From: CAYZMH01 sp964479445
GTDB lineage: Bacteria; Bacteroidota; Bacteroidia; Bacteroidales; GCA-2748055
Assembly: GCA_964479445.1 (NCBI GenBank)
Contig: CAYZMH010000010.1
Span: 1 to 44,917, forward strand
Direction of reading: 5' to 3'
Length of the DNA: 44,917 nucleotides
Shown: positions 1-9,236 of the stretch, piece by piece
Layout of the letters: each line of letters starts with the position of its first letter
How positions within the stretch are numbered: position 1 is the stretch's first letter
The notes under the pieces: model-generated
The model's database searches: none
The model's input: only the letters and a program-made list of their open reading frames with translations
What the model was told of the DNA's origin: nothing
Translations under genes and position numbers: made by a program

Positions 1-1
1 T

Positions 2-739
2 GTCAATCATCCCGTACGAAAATCAAACCTTCTGTTGCCCAGCACAAAAGGACGGGTAGGACTTGGAGCCTATGTGATCAATGACCGGAATGCGCATGTC
101 GCGCGCACCGGTGTTCAGTTCTCCTATGCCTATCATATCATCATGAACAAACACCAGTTGTCGTTCGGACTGGCAGGGAAGATTTACCAGTTTCGCATCG
201 ACGATGATGAGCTAACCTATGGGGACCCCAATGATCCCATCATTACGCGGGGCATGCAGTCGGTCGGATATACACCGGATGCCGATGTAGGAATCTACCT
301 GACCGATACCGAATATTTTATCGGAGCTTCAGCCAGCAACCTGTTTCAATCTGCCATCAAGATAGGCGGAGCGTCCGGTTCAAACAATTACAGAATAATC
401 AGGCATTACTGGTTTACAGGTGGCTATAAGTTCACCCCCACCCTGAAGTTCGCCATTGAACCTCACTTTTTATTCAAAACCACCGAAACATGGATTCCCC
501 AGGGAGATTTTGGCGTAAGGTTCTATTACCTGGAAGATTACTGGGCAGGCATTGCGGGGAGAACCGACGGAAGCATCATCTCCACTATTGGATTCAGAGC
601 CGACGGATTATTCATTGGATACGCCTTTGATTATGGTCTGAGCAACCTGCAAAAATTCAATTTCGGAACCCACGAGATATCCGTTTCGTATAAACTCGGA
701 AGCGATGCCCGCCGTTACCGCTGGCTCAGGAGGTATTAG
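2..739 (+). CDS. PorP/SprF family type IX secretion outer-membrane protein (5' end outside window)
   Basis: The reading frame is open to the left edge, so only the C-terminal part (about 245 codons) is present; an internal TTG at 35 is not the real start. The visible protein is a run of alternating hydrophobic strands typical of an outer-membrane barrel. The segments GLGAYVINDR and TGVQFSYAYHI, followed by LSFGLAGKIYQF, match the conserved core of the PorP/SprF family. Family members work with the type IX secretion system and gliding apparatus in Bacteroidota, often beside large SprB-like adhesins; any such partner would lie left of the window. The stop overlaps the end of the convergent YfhO-like gene by a few bases. 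The family call is solid; the individual role is inferred. Confidence 0.85.
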   Translation, partial: VNHPVRKSNLLLPSTKGRVGLGAYVINDRNAHVARTGVQFSYAYHIIMNKHQLSFGLAGKIYQFRIDDDELTYGDPNDPIITRGMQSVGYTPDADVGIYLTDTEYFIGASASNLFQSAIKIGGASGSNNYRIIRHYWFTGGYKFTPTLKFAIEPHFLFKTTETWIPQGDFGVRFYYLEDYWAGIAGRTDGSIISTIGFRADGLFIGYAFDYGLSNLQKFNFGTHEISVSYKLGSDARRYRWLRRY

Positions 740-3267
740 CCTTTAATTGTTCGTTTCCGCCGGGTATACACCTCATAACCAATTCCGCCCAGCACAGCCA
801 GGATCAACAGGATCGATCCGGCAAGGGAGACCTTTTCACCCATGTAGTAAGATTTCGGCCGGAATTCAAAAACGATTTGATGTTCCCCTTCCGGCAGCAC
901 CATTCCCCGCAGGGTATAATTAACACGAAAATGTTCTGCATCCTTTTCATCGACGGTGATTTGCCATCCCTTCTCATAATAGATTTCGGAAAAGACTGCA
1001 AGTTGTTCGCTGCCTGCATTATACCTGTAAGTAAGCTTTTTCGGGGTATAATCAATAAGTGCAATGGAGGCGGAGGTATCCGGAACGAAGGTTTTCCCTT
1101 CGACATGAGCTGCATATCTCCGGTCGATGGTTAATTCGTCACGAATATCAATTTCGGAGAGCAACTGCACTTCTTCATCCGCATCGGATGCAACCCGGTA
1201 GTCATGAACAAACCAGGCATTTCCAGCAGCAAAGGGATTGATGATGGGTTGTGACCGGGGATTGGCGATAATATAGCGGGTATTGAGCATATTTAACACG
1301 TTTGCCTGTTTCAACGCTGCGGCAACATCCGACTGTGACTGGGCAGCGCGGAGCGAATCGAATAACATACTGATCTCAGCATCCAGGCGTGTTTCAATCA
1401 GGTCCTGGTATCTTCTCATTTTTGCACCGTGGTAACCACCAATGGAGTGGTGGAAGTAGGAGGTGCTGGCGTCCTGGAAAGTCGATACACTCAGATTGAG
1501 AACCCGTTTATTTACCCCGGGTTGTTGCAATATAAACTGATCGGCGGTGCTTGGGGTGAAAGCTTGTTTCAGTTCCGATTCGGGTTTAAAATAGTCTTCA
1601 TTCAGAAACCGCTTATTTACCGGCCACATATCAACCAGGAAGAGGAGCCCGAATCCTGCAATGAGTAAATATTGATTGATTTTCATTCCTTTGATCCGGT
1701 ACAGATAGATCAGACCGGCTGCAAGGACGATGAATACGAGGGATCGAAATGCGTCGGTTCTTAGCATCGCTTCCCGGTCAGCCTCCAGGGCAGGAACCAG
1801 GTTCTGAACAAGGAATTGACGTATCTGAGGATTATCGTTCGAATACATCTGTGCCAGCCGCATGTCATAACCGGAACTGAAATTGCCTGCCAGGGAGGGA
1901 AATAAAAGGAATAGAAGAGCCAGTCCACCGGTAATTCCGGCTGACCATTTCAGGGCATGCAGCAGCTTCTGCCGGTCTATCTCTTCGAACAGGGCTTTTT
2001 TAAGGGCAAGGATTCCCAGCAGCGGCATGGTTATCTGGGGGATCACCAGGATCATGGTTACCGTCCGGAATTTGCTATAGCCGGGGATATATTCCATGAA
2101 AAACTCGGTAAGACCCATAAAATTTTTACCCCACGACAGCATGACAGCCAGGACGGTTACAGCCAGGATCCACCATCGGTAACGGTTATGAACAATGAAC
2201 ATACCCAGCACAAAAAGAAATACCACGATGGCACCCACGTAAACCGGACCCATAGTGCCTGGCTGTTTGCCCCAGTAAAGGTTTACGTGCTGGATGAACT
2301 GACCTGCAAAATTGCGGTCCAGCCTTGCCAGGGCTTCATAGGTGTTTGAATCCCGGTCCAGTTCAACGTTGTTGGCTCCACCCTTAAAGCCAGGGATCAT
2401 CAGGGTCATGGTTTCATCAATCCCATAACTCCAGCGGGTGGCATACGGAATGGATAACCCCTCCGAATCATCGTTGTCGAGTGTGGTAAGTTCAGACTTG
2501 CTTCGCATGGAATAATCATCGTACTCCATGGTGGTTGCCAGGCGGCTGAAGTTACTCAATACCGCTATACCCACAATAACTACGAGCATCCCAACCGATA
2601 TGAAGAAATCTCTCACCTGCTTCTCACGCAGGGCAAAGATCAGTTGGGATAGGCCGAAGAAAATCACAATAATCAGCGTGTAGTAGGTGATCTGGGGGTG
2701 CCCCGCCAGGATTTGCAGCGACATAAACAGACCGGTAAGGGCCGTTCCGAGTATTCTTTTTCCCCGGAATGTCAGGATGATCGACCCCAGCAATGGAGCT
2801 AAGTAGCCTATAGTCACTACCTTCGAATTATGACCGGCAGCCATGATCACAAAATTGTAACTTGAGAAGGCAATGGCAAAAGCTCCTGCTATGCTGAGCC
2901 AGGGATTGACCCCCAGGGCCAGAAGTAATATGAATGATCCAATCAGCAGTAATAAAAGATAACCACCCTGGGCTGGACCAATCTGCAGGAAATCGTTGAT
3001 CCCGTTGATAAGATTTCCTTTGTATTTAGTACTTATCAGGTAGGCCGGCATGCCTCCAAACATGCTGTTGGTCCATAAAGGTTCTTCACCTGTCTTCTCA
3101 CGGTAGTCAACAATCTCTTTTGACATTCCTTTAAACGTGAGAATATCATGCTGTTGTATGCGCTTGCCTTCCAGTAGAGAAGGGAAATACATATACGTTG
3201 CAATAAGAAATAATGCGATAGCTAACACGTAAGGCAAATATGCTTTGAAGTCTTTTTTCTTCGTCAT
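736..3267 (-). CDS. YfhO family polytopic membrane protein
   Basis: About 843 residues with many transmembrane segments and a soluble C-terminal part before a last membrane helix. The frame is open up to 3339, but the ATG at 3267 (MTKKKDF) is preferred: a hydrophobic helix follows it directly, while the upstream stretch has no family-like character. The N-terminal loop with QQHDILTFKGMSKEIVDYR and the segment LWTNSMFGGMPAY are characteristic of the YfhO family in Bacteroidota. Firmicute YfhO proteins take part in glycosylating lipoteichoic acid and have a GT-C-like fold; in Bacteroidota the substrate is unknown, so a role in lipid-linked sugar transfer at the membrane is inference. The gene is convergent with the PorP/SprF gene and divergent from the glycosyltransferase. 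Confidence 0.85.
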   Translation of the reverse strand: MTKKKDFKAYLPYVLAIALFLIATYMYFPSLLEGKRIQQHDILTFKGMSKEIVDYREKTGEEPLWTNSMFGGMPAYLISTKYKGNLINGINDFLQIGPAQGGYLLLLLIGSFILLLALGVNPWLSIAGAFAIAFSSYNFVIMAAGHNSKVVTIGYLAPLLGSIILTFRGKRILGTALTGLFMSLQILAGHPQITYYTLIIVIFFGLSQLIFALREKQVRDFFISVGMLVVIVGIAVLSNFSRLATTMEYDDYSMRSKSELTTLDNDDSEGLSIPYATRWSYGIDETMTLMIPGFKGGANNVELDRDSNTYEALARLDRNFAGQFIQHVNLYWGKQPGTMGPVYVGAIVVFLFVLGMFIVHNRYRWWILAVTVLAVMLSWGKNFMGLTEFFMEYIPGYSKFRTVTMILVIPQITMPLLGILALKKALFEEIDRQKLLHALKWSAGITGGLALLFLLFPSLAGNFSSGYDMRLAQMYSNDNPQIRQFLVQNLVPALEADREAMLRTDAFRSLVFIVLAAGLIYLYRIKGMKINQYLLIAGFGLLFLVDMWPVNKRFLNEDYFKPESELKQAFTPSTADQFILQQPGVNKRVLNLSVSTFQDASTSYFHHSIGGYHGAKMRRYQDLIETRLDAEISMLFDSLRAAQSQSDVAAALKQANVLNMLNTRYIIANPRSQPIINPFAAGNAWFVHDYRVASDADEEVQLLSEIDIRDELTIDRRYAAHVEGKTFVPDTSASIALIDYTPKKLTYRYNAGSEQLAVFSEIYYEKGWQITVDEKDAEHFRVNYTLRGMVLPEGEHQIVFEFRPKSYYMGEKVSLAGSILLILAVLGGIGYEVYTRRKRTIKG

Positions 3268-3364
3268 GGCTTGCTTATTTGTGTGCGGGTAAAAATAATT
3301 AATTTTAAGAGTATAATAGAATATTGAACCATAATTCACCCCGGAATGTGTGACTGATTATACC

Positions 3365-3372
3365 TACCTTTG
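3365..3372 (+). promoter_or_regulatory. Putative -7 element for the glycosyltransferase gene
   Basis: TACCTTTG matches the Bacteroidota -7 consensus TAnnTTTG. It lies about 100 bases before the chosen ATG at 3472. No good -33 TTG was found at the usual distance, so this is a one-element match only. Confidence 0.3.
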
Positions 3373-3471
3373 GGGTTGTTGCCATAAGAGATTTAAAAAG
3401 TCAGCGAAATAGCCTCAAGGTATTGGAATCCTTCAATAAATGATATACCTGGGTTGAAGAGCATTTTAGAA

Positions 3472-4788
3472 ATGAATCAACAAGTGAAAAACTATTTATT
3501 AATTACGTACTATTGGCCTCCTTCAGGCGGCTCGGGTGTTCAAAGGTGGTTAAAATTTGTGAAATACCTGCCTCCTGAAAACTGGAAACCAGTTGTTTAT
3601 ACGGCAAAAAATCCGGAATACCCGTCATTGGATCACTCACTGGGGAGAGAGATACCCGATCATGCCATTGTGATTAAAAGAAAAATCCGGGAACCGTATC
3701 ACTTTTATAAGCTTTTTCGTGGTATGAGGAAGGAAGAGAAAATTAATACAGGTTTTCTCTCGGAAAATAAACCGCCCGCTCTCCGGGAGAAAATATCTGT
3801 CTGGATCCGGGGAAACTGTTTTATCCCTGATGCGCGCAGGTTTTGGATTGGTCCATCGGTGAGATTTTTAAAAAAGATGATCCGCGCAAATAATATAGAC
3901 CTGGTGATTACCACCGGACCTCCCCATAGTATGCATATGATCGGACTCAGATTGAAAAGAATTACAGGGTTGCCATGGATTGCTGATTTCAGGGATCCGT
4001 GGACAAAGATTGACTATTATGATTCATTGAAACTCACCCGGCGATCAGACAAAAAACATAAGAAATATGAGAAACAGGTGCTTGAAAATGCCGATAGGGT
4101 GTTGGCCGTAAGTCCTTCCATGGCAAACGATTTCCGTCAGATAACTTCGTGTGAGCCTGTAGTACTGACCAATGGGTATGACCCGGATGATTTTGCAACT
4201 AGTCATAACGGGAAAATCAATAAGTTCAGCATACTTCATCTTGGCACAATGAATAAGGACCGGAATCATCCGGTATTCTGGAAAGTGATTTCCCAAATGG
4301 CTGATAAGAATCCCGCTTTCAAGAAGCAACTGCATCTCCATTTGATCGGGAAGGTGGATTACAGTGTCCTGGAGCAAATCACCCATTATGGTCTTGATCA
4401 CTATGTCACCAGGGAACCTTATGTGGATCACAAATATATCATGGAAAAATTGAAATCAGCAGCTGTGCTCTACCTCCCTATCAACGATACGCGCAATGCT
4501 GAAATGACGTTAACCGGGAAACTCTTTGAATACCTGGCTGCAGAAAGACCGGTTGTATCCACTGGTCCGGTACATGGCGATGCTGCACAAATACTGAAAG
4601 AAACAGGATCGGGCAGTACGGTTGATTTTAAGGATGAGACCGCATTGGAAAAGATATTAATGGAGCTTTTTTCCCGGTATCAGGCAGGAAAAACAGAGCT
4701 TCGGGGGAAGGGATATGAAAAATATTCCAGGGTGAATCTCGCAAAAAACCTATCCCAGCTGATGGAAGAGGTCGTCAATAATGATTAG
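3472..4788 (+). CDS. Glycosyltransferase, GT-B fold (GT4-like)
   Basis: About 438 residues. The start is placed at the ATG of MNQQVKNYLL; an in-frame TTG lies six codons upstream. The N-terminus YYWPPSGGSGVQRWLKFVKY is a common opening of Bacteroidota glycosyltransferases, with the glycine-rich loop of the acceptor domain. A C-terminal block with EMTLTGKLFEYLAAERPVV (about residues 345-363) matches the nucleotide-sugar donor site of GT-B retaining enzymes. No membrane helix is seen, so the enzyme is probably cytoplasmic or peripheral. It would transfer a sugar during surface polysaccharide or glycolipid assembly; donor and acceptor cannot be told. It ends five bases from the convergent glyS. 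The gene looks somewhat AT-richer than its neighbours. Confidence 0.85.
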   Translation: MNQQVKNYLLITYYWPPSGGSGVQRWLKFVKYLPPENWKPVVYTAKNPEYPSLDHSLGREIPDHAIVIKRKIREPYHFYKLFRGMRKEEKINTGFLSENKPPALREKISVWIRGNCFIPDARRFWIGPSVRFLKKMIRANNIDLVITTGPPHSMHMIGLRLKRITGLPWIADFRDPWTKIDYYDSLKLTRRSDKKHKKYEKQVLENADRVLAVSPSMANDFRQITSCEPVVLTNGYDPDDFATSHNGKINKFSILHLGTMNKDRNHPVFWKVISQMADKNPAFKKQLHLHLIGKVDYSVLEQITHYGLDHYVTREPYVDHKYIMEKLKSAAVLYLPINDTRNAEMTLTGKLFEYLAAERPVVSTGPVHGDAAQILKETGSGSTVDFKDETALEKILMELFSRYQAGKTELRGKGYEKYSRVNLAKNLSQLMEEVVNND

Positions 4789-4812
4789 TTTTCTCAAAGC
4801 CTTTTGAGAAAA
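4789..4812. terminator. Perfect inverted repeat between convergent genes, possible bidirectional terminator
   Basis: A 10-bp perfect stem (4789-4798 with 4803-4812) and a 4-base loop lie exactly at the junction of the glycosyltransferase and glyS stop codons. The stem is AT-rich and begins and ends in T/A runs. There is no long T tract beyond it, so terminator function is plausible but not certain. Confidence 0.4.
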
Positions 4813-6344
4813 TTACTCATATCCACCTTCTCCTTGATGCTATCTCTTAAATGCGTTACGGATACACGCTCCTGCTCCATGGTATCACGGTACCGAACGG
4901 TTACCGTGTTGTCTTTGAGTGATTGATGATCGACGGTGATGCAATACGGAGTCCCGATGGCATCCTGGCGCCTGTACCTGCGACCTATAGAATCTTTCTC
5001 TTCATACTGGCAGTTAAAATCGAATTTTAATTCGTCCATAATGCTCCGGGCTTTCTCCGGCAGCCCGTCTTTCTTGGTGAGCGGCAATACGGCGAGCTTG
5101 GTAGGAGCAAGAAAAGCCGGGAGACGCAATACCACCCGCTGATCAGAGGTGCCATCTTCTTTCTCAATCGTTTCTTCATCAAACGCTGCATGGATTACAT
5201 GCAGGAACATGCGGTCCAGTCCTATGCTTGTCTCCACGACGTAAGGGGTATACGACTCGTTTCGTTCAGGATCGAAATATTGAATCTTTCTTCCTGAAAA
5301 CTTCTGGTGGCTTCCCAGGTCATAGTCTGTCCTTGAATGTATTCCTTCTACTTCCTTGAAACCAAATGGGAACCGGTATTCAATGTCGGTAGCCGCATTG
5401 GCATAATGCGCCAGTTTTTCATGATCCAGGAACCGGTAGTTCTCTTCATCAAATCCCAGGGATTTGTACCATTTCATCCGGATGTTTTTCCACTTTTCAA
5501 AATACTCCATTTCCGTGCCCGGGGTCACAAAATATTGCATTTCCATCTGCTCGAACTCGCGCATCCTGAAAATGAATTGACGCGCTACGATCTCATTGCG
5601 GAATGCTTTTCCTATTTGGGCAATACCGAACGGGAGCTTTTTTCTTCCGGATTTCTGAACGTTCAGGTAGTTGACAAAAATACCCTGTGCTGTTTCAGGG
5701 CGTAAATAAATCTTTGAGGCCCCCTCTGCCGTGGATCCCATTTCTGTGGAAAACATCAGGTTGAATTGCCGTACATCGGTCCAGTTTTTGGAACCCGAAA
5801 CCGGACAGGCGATATCTTCGTCAATAATGATCTGTTTTAATTCCTCCAGGTCACTGTCATTCATTGCCCTGTTAAACCGTTGGTTCAGTTTATCCAGCTT
5901 CTCCTGGTTCGCGATTACGCGCGGATTCGTCTCCCGGAACTTTTTCTCATCGAATGCATCACCGAAACGCTTTCCGGCTTTAGAAATTTCTTTGCTGATC
6001 TTTTCCTCATATTTTTCCAGCTTCTCCTCGATCAATACATCGGCCCGGTATCGTTTCTTCGAATCTTTATTATCAATCAGGGGATCATTGAATGCATCAA
6101 CGTGCCCTGAGGCTTTCCATGTGGTAGGGTGCATGAATATGGCCGAGTCCAGGCCCACCACCTCTTCGTGGAGAAGTACCATGGAATCCCACCAGTACTT
6201 CTTGATGTTGTTCTTTAACTCCACTCCGTTCTGACCGTAATCATAAACCGCAGCCAGTCCGTCGTATAATTCACTGGATTGAAATATAAAACCGTACTCT
6301 TTGCAATGAGCGATCAGCTTTTTGAAATCGTCCTCACGGGCCAT
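4794..6344 (-). CDS. glyS: Glycyl-tRNA synthetase, single-chain class II type
   Basis: About 516 residues, the usual length for the alpha2 enzyme found in Bacteroidota, archaea and eukaryotes rather than the alpha2beta2 type. It charges tRNA-Gly with glycine in the cytoplasm. Visible marks are FNLMFSTEMG, the glycine-binding LRPETAQGIFVNYLNV, motif 2 around FRMREFEQMEMQYF and motif 3 ETSIGLDRMFLHV near the C-terminus, followed by an anticodon-binding domain. The frame is open to 6419, but the ATG at 6344 (MAREDDFKKL) fits family N-termini, and a promoter-like element lies inside the longer version. The gene is convergent with the glycosyltransferase and divergent from nadB. Confidence 0.95.
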   Translation of the reverse strand: MAREDDFKKLIAHCKEYGFIFQSSELYDGLAAVYDYGQNGVELKNNIKKYWWDSMVLLHEEVVGLDSAIFMHPTTWKASGHVDAFNDPLIDNKDSKKRYRADVLIEEKLEKYEEKISKEISKAGKRFGDAFDEKKFRETNPRVIANQEKLDKLNQRFNRAMNDSDLEELKQIIIDEDIACPVSGSKNWTDVRQFNLMFSTEMGSTAEGASKIYLRPETAQGIFVNYLNVQKSGRKKLPFGIAQIGKAFRNEIVARQFIFRMREFEQMEMQYFVTPGTEMEYFEKWKNIRMKWYKSLGFDEENYRFLDHEKLAHYANAATDIEYRFPFGFKEVEGIHSRTDYDLGSHQKFSGRKIQYFDPERNESYTPYVVETSIGLDRMFLHVIHAAFDEETIEKEDGTSDQRVVLRLPAFLAPTKLAVLPLTKKDGLPEKARSIMDELKFDFNCQYEEKDSIGRRYRRQDAIGTPYCITVDHQSLKDNTVTVRYRDTMEQERVSVTHLRDSIKEKVDMSNFLKRL

Positions 6345-6369
6345 AAATCCTTCATTTTTTTGTGAATGA

Positions 6370-6401
6370 CAAAAGTAAATGAAAAAGTCGAAAGAGAGAA
6401 A
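6370..6401 (-). promoter_or_regulatory. Putative glyS promoter
   Basis: Read on the minus strand there is a TTTC, a 20-base spacer, then TACTTTTG, which fits the Bacteroidota -7 element TAnnTTTG. The predicted transcript would begin about 18 bases before the ATG at 6344. The element lies inside the longer open frame and so supports the shorter start. Confidence 0.45.
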
Positions 6402-6506
6402 CATGATATGAAAAGTCACGTAAAATTAAATCGGTCAGTTTATTAGTGGTATAAATCGCGGAACACCCTGTGACATTAGATTTTCAGTGCGTTTGACCAG
6501 ATTTAT

Positions 6507-6514
6507 TATCTTTG
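6507..6514 (+). promoter_or_regulatory. Putative -7 element for nadB
   Basis: TATCTTTG is an exact match to TAnnTTTG, about 28 bases before the nadB ATG at 6542. No clear TTG lies at the -33 position. Confidence 0.45.
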
Positions 6515-6541
6515 ATAGTTCATATTCTCAAAACAGGGAGG

Positions 6542-8122
6542 ATGGAAAAAAAAGTTGATTTTTTAGTAATCGGATCCGGATTGGGTGGATTGAGTTTTGC
6601 TCTGAAAGTGGCGGAGAAAGGGAGGGTTGCCCTGGTTACCAAGACCGGGATGGAGGAGACCAATACACGCTATGCACAGGGAGGGATCGCTGCTGTAACG
6701 TATAAACCCGACTCCTATAAAAAGCATGTTGAAGATACACTATCCGCAGGGGATGGATTATGCAATGAAGAGGTGGTAAGGATGGTGGTGAAAGATGCAC
6801 CCCGGCAGATCGGGGAATTAATCCAGTGGGGAACTGAATTTGACAGGGTATCCAATGGCAAATATGACCTGGCAAGGGAAGGAGGTCACTCCGAATACCG
6901 CATCCTTCACCACAAGGATAATACCGGCCAGGAGATCCAGCGCGCACTTTCACAGCAGGTGCGCAACCATCCCAATATTACCCTGCTTGAAAACCACTTT
7001 GCAGTGGATCTTATTACCCAGCACCATAAAGGGAAACTGGTAAAACGCCACCATACCGATACCGAGTGTTACGGAGCTTACGTATTGAATCTGAAGAACC
7101 ATAAAATCATTACGATTCTTTCGAAAATTACCCTGCTGGCTACCGGGGGGGTGGGGAATCTTTATGAAACAACCACCAATCCCGATATAGCCACAGGGGA
7201 CGGAATTGCCATGGTATACAGGGCAAAAGGAATCATCGAGAATATGGAGTTCGTTCAGTTTCACCCCACTTCGCTTTATAATCCGGGTGAGAGCCCCTCT
7301 TTTCTGATCACGGAAGCGATGCGCGGACACGGGGCTATCCTGAGAAACCGGAAAGGGGAGGATTTTATGAAAAAGTATGATGAACGGGGCAGCCTTGCGC
7401 CAAGGGATATTGTGGCACGGGCTATTGACAATGAGCTGAAGACCAGTGGTGATGATTATTTATACCTGGATGCGACACACCTTGACGAAACAGATCTGAA
7501 AAAACAGTTTCCCAATATCCATGAAAAATGCCAGACGCTCGGTATTGATATAACAAATGACAGAATCCCGGTGGTACCGGCAGCGCACTATATTTGCGGG
7601 GGAATAAAGGTGGACCGGAACGCGAAAAGCTGGATAAACAGGCTTTATGCCGTGGGAGAGACATCCAGTACAGGTCTGCATGGCGCTAATCGTCTTGCTT
7701 CCAATTCTTTAATTGAGGCCATTGTTTTTGCAGACCGCGCGGCCAGTCATGCTATCGAACAGGTGGATGCGTTATCCCATGAGAAAGATATTCCGAAATG
7801 GGATGATTCCGGAACGACCCTCAATGAAGAGATGGTCCTGATTACGCAGAGCTTCAAGGAGGTGCAGCAAATAATGACCAATTATGTGGGAATCGTTCGT
7901 TCCGACCTGAGACTGGACCGGGCATTGATAAGGCTGGAGATCATATACAAAGAGACGGAGGAGCTTTACAAACGCTCCACCCTTTCCAAAGATATCTGTG
8001 AACTGAGGAACCTGGTCAATGTGGGGTACCTGGTCATTAAAATGGCCCAGGCCAGGAAGGAGAGCAGGGGATTGCACTTCATGATTGATTACCCCGACAA
8101 GGCAGTTCTCCAGAATCACTGA
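6542..8122 (+). CDS. nadB: L-aspartate oxidase
   Basis: About 526 residues. The enzyme oxidises L-aspartate to iminoaspartate with FAD, the first step of de novo NAD synthesis, and feeds NadA. The start at 6542 (MEKKVDFLVIGSG) puts the FAD-binding GSGLGG loop at the very N-terminus, as in the family. Other marks are NTRYAQGGIAAV, AREGGHSEYRILHHKD, FVQFHPTSLY, RDIVARAID, PAAHYICGGI and GETSSTGLHGANRLASNSL. These distinguish NadB from the fumarate reductase flavoprotein also in this window. A GGGAGG sits just before the ATG, closer than an ideal ribosome binding site. nadA and nadC are not nearby. It ends 16 bases from the convergent dusB. Confidence 0.95.
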   Translation: MEKKVDFLVIGSGLGGLSFALKVAEKGRVALVTKTGMEETNTRYAQGGIAAVTYKPDSYKKHVEDTLSAGDGLCNEEVVRMVVKDAPRQIGELIQWGTEFDRVSNGKYDLAREGGHSEYRILHHKDNTGQEIQRALSQQVRNHPNITLLENHFAVDLITQHHKGKLVKRHHTDTECYGAYVLNLKNHKIITILSKITLLATGGVGNLYETTTNPDIATGDGIAMVYRAKGIIENMEFVQFHPTSLYNPGESPSFLITEAMRGHGAILRNRKGEDFMKKYDERGSLAPRDIVARAIDNELKTSGDDYLYLDATHLDETDLKKQFPNIHEKCQTLGIDITNDRIPVVPAAHYICGGIKVDRNAKSWINRLYAVGETSSTGLHGANRLASNSLIEAIVFADRAASHAIEQVDALSHEKDIPKWDDSGTTLNEEMVLITQSFKEVQQIMTNYVGIVRSDLRLDRALIRLEIIYKETEELYKRSTLSKDICELRNLVNVGYLVIKMAQARKESRGLHFMIDYPDKAVLQNH

Positions 8123-8138
8123 CTAATCCGGTTACCCT

Positions 8139-9149
8139 TCAGGTCCAGAAGTTTGATACATCTCCCGTAACCAGGGATCCCCACTCCTTGTCAATAAAAT
8201 CCAACAGGGAGAAAATTTCCTCCACATCCAGCGAGGTGAGTAAGCTGATCCGGGTCTCTTTGAAATGAGGGATGCCTTTGAAATAGTTGGAAAAGTGGCG
8301 CCGCATTTCGTAAATACCCACGGGCTCCGATTTCCATTCCAGGGATTTGCGGAATTGCTCCCGGGCAATCTGCACTTTTTCAGAAACGACAGGTTCGGGT
8401 AACTTCTCCCCCGTCTCCAGGTAATGTTTTACCTGCCTGAATAACCAGGGCCTTCCTACTGCACCGCGTCCGATCATAATACCATCCACCCCGTAACGCT
8501 CAAACATTTCAGCAGCCACCTCTGGGGTCGTGATATCACCGTTTCCGATAATAGGGATCTTCATGGCCTGATTATTTTTCACCTCCCCGATCAGGGTCCA
8601 GTCTGCGGTGCCCTTGTACATTTGGGCCCGGGTGCGTCCATGGATGGTCAGTGCATCGATTCCGCAATCCTGCAACTGCTCTGCAACCTCTACGATGTTC
8701 TTGCTCTGTTCATCCCAGCCAAGACGGGTTTTTACCGTTACCGGGAGGGGGGAGGCACCGACGATGGCGCGGGTCATCTCCAGCATCAAGGGTATGTTGG
8801 ACAGCATTCCTGCTCCCGCTCCCCGGTTGGCTATTTTACGAACCGGACAGCCATAATTGATGTCCAGGAAATCTGGTTCGGAATCCACGGCAATGTGTGT
8901 GGCTTCAACCATGGAGTCAACCAGGTGACCGTAGAGCTGGATGCCGATGGGTCGCTCGTAATCAAATAGTTCGAGCTTTTTGACACTCTTTCTTCCATCC
9001 CGGATCAATCCGTCCGACGAAATAAATTCGGTATACATCACATCGGCACCAAACTTCTTGCAGATATAACGGAACGAAGGATCTGTTATATCCTCCATCG
9101 GGGCCAGGAAAACCGGCTTTTCTCCTAAATCTATATCTCTGATCTTCAC
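8139..9149 (-). CDS. dusB: tRNA-dihydrouridine synthase, DusB type
   Basis: 336 residues, the normal length. FMN-dependent enzyme that reduces uridine to dihydrouridine in the D-loop of tRNAs. The start is a GTG at 9149; an in-frame stop lies a few codons upstream, so no longer version is possible. Marks: LAPMEDITDPSFR at the N-terminus, INYGCPVRKI with the catalytic cysteine, the lysine in VTVKTRLGW, HGRTRAQMYKG, and the FMN phosphate-binding GNGDI and GIMIGRGAVGRPW. The C-terminal helical part binds tRNA. It is convergent with nadB and divergent from the CPBP protease gene. DusB is the best subfamily fit from the overall pattern; the general Dus call is certain. Confidence 0.92.
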   Translation of the reverse strand: MKIRDIDLGEKPVFLAPMEDITDPSFRYICKKFGADVMYTEFISSDGLIRDGRKSVKKLELFDYERPIGIQLYGHLVDSMVEATHIAVDSEPDFLDINYGCPVRKIANRGAGAGMLSNIPLMLEMTRAIVGASPLPVTVKTRLGWDEQSKNIVEVAEQLQDCGIDALTIHGRTRAQMYKGTADWTLIGEVKNNQAMKIPIIGNGDITTPEVAAEMFERYGVDGIMIGRGAVGRPWLFRQVKHYLETGEKLPEPVVSEKVQIAREQFRKSLEWKSEPVGIYEMRRHFSNYFKGIPHFKETRISLLTSLDVEEIFSLLDFIDKEWGSLVTGDVSNFWT

Positions 9150-9236
9150 AACTTCGTCTTTTCAACAAGACACTATCTCGATCTTTTTATATATTTTCGC
9201 CCTGTGTCATTTGCGCGGTAAAAATACAAATTCCAT

